5,519 bases of DNA, from positions 3,338-8,856 of the forward strand of contig JAQTLJ010000040.1 of NCBI GenBank assembly GCA_028714935.1. Reading direction: 5' to 3'. Numbering within the stretch: position 1 is the first letter of the stretch; each line of letters begins with the position of its first letter. This document shows positions 5,380-5,519 of the stretch, in pieces. Position numbers and translations under genes: made by a program. This DNA is from Candidatus Margulisiibacteriota bacterium. GTDB lineage: Bacteria > Margulisbacteria > WOR-1 > O2-12-FULL-45-9. The notes below the pieces were generated by a model. That model was not told where the DNA came from. It did no database searches and saw only the letters and a program-made list of their open reading frames with translations.

Positions 5380-5519
5380 TTAGACCGGGGCGTGCTTTTT
5401 CAGTATATTGACCAGGTCTTCGGGTTCAAATGGTTTGACGAGCACGTCATCGGTGCCGGCTGCCACGCACTTCTTCTTGATGTCCGGCACATCAAAGGCG
5501 GTGACAGCGATAACCGGGA
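5380..5519 (-). CDS. C-terminal end of a response-regulator receiver domain (cut by window edge)
   Basis: The last 45 residues of a CheY-like receiver domain, translated from the minus strand with the stop TAA at 5382-5380. PVIAVTAF holds the conserved threonine of strand beta-4, and TDDVLVKPF holds the conserved lysine and cis-proline of beta-5. Helix alpha-5 (PEDLVNILKKH) follows, and the protein ends four residues later. The phosphoacceptor aspartate lies upstream of base 5519 and cannot be checked. Because no output domain follows, the protein is either a stand-alone receiver or a protein whose receiver is C-terminal, such as a hybrid histidine kinase. Only 12 bases separate it from the rseC-like gene, so the two could share a transcript. 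A role in controlling rnf is possible but only positional. Confidence 0.88.
   Translation of the reverse strand, partial: PVIAVTAFDVPDIKKKCVAAGTDDVLVKPFEPEDLVNILKKHAPV

Noticed and set aside
1..5519. CRISPR array, tRNA, rRNA or insertion sequence
   Set aside because: No regular repeat-spacer pattern, transposase or structural RNA signature was seen; the window is almost fully occupied by coding sequence.

Overview
This window holds one bacterial gene cluster, with every supported gene on the minus strand, so it reads from high to low coordinates. Its core is a complete set of six structural genes for an Rnf complex, the membrane-bound ferredoxin:NAD+ oxidoreductase that couples electron transfer to Na+ or H+ pumping. 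The order is rnfC-rnfD-rnfG-rnfE-rnfA-rnfB, the order common in anaerobes such as clostridia and Thermotoga. Upstream are a RseC/MucC-family membrane protein and the C-terminal end of a response-regulator receiver domain. Downstream is the start of a dTDP-4-dehydrorhamnose 3,5-epimerase gene (rfbC/rmlC). No convincing gene lies on the plus strand, and no gap reaches 300 bases.

Layout from upstream to downstream on the minus strand: receiver-domain fragment (5519-5380), rseC-like gene (5367-4939), a 35-base gap that contains most of a good sigma70-type promoter, then rnfC (4903-3518), rnfD (3521-2613), rnfG (2608-2162), rnfE (2165-1575), rnfA (1575-997), rnfB (1000-206) and rfbC (206 to beyond the window edge). 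C/D, G/E and A/B overlap by ATGA; E/A and B/rfbC overlap by TAATG. D/G are separated by 4 bases if rnfG starts at the GTG. Such packing indicates one translationally coupled transcript. A second promoter-like sequence inside the end of rnfB could give rfbC its own expression.

By family knowledge, RnfB takes electrons from ferredoxin, RnfA/RnfE carry a [2Fe-2S] cluster inside the membrane, RnfG and RnfD carry covalent FMN, and RnfC holds FMN and two [4Fe-4S] clusters and reduces NAD+. The expected key residues are present in each subunit. RseC homologues accompany rnf/rsx genes and affect their expression or function.

Three things are unusual. First, rnfC carries an in-frame insert of roughly 100 bases made of short AAATNCGAAA repeats and two small inverted repeats. 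It looks like a dispersed palindromic element captured inside a gene, comparable in behaviour to Rickettsia palindromic elements. Second, the C-terminal ferredoxin-like domain of RnfB has lost all four ligands of one [4Fe-4S] cluster and kept all four of the other. Third, RnfG is shorter than usual in the middle of its soluble domain.

The organism is a bacterium of medium GC content (near 50%), with an anaerobic energy metabolism and a rhamnose-containing surface polysaccharide. The repeat style and gene order recall uncultured phyla such as Margulisbacteria/Saganbacteria, Omnitrophota or Elusimicrobiota, but this placement is a guess that the window alone cannot settle.
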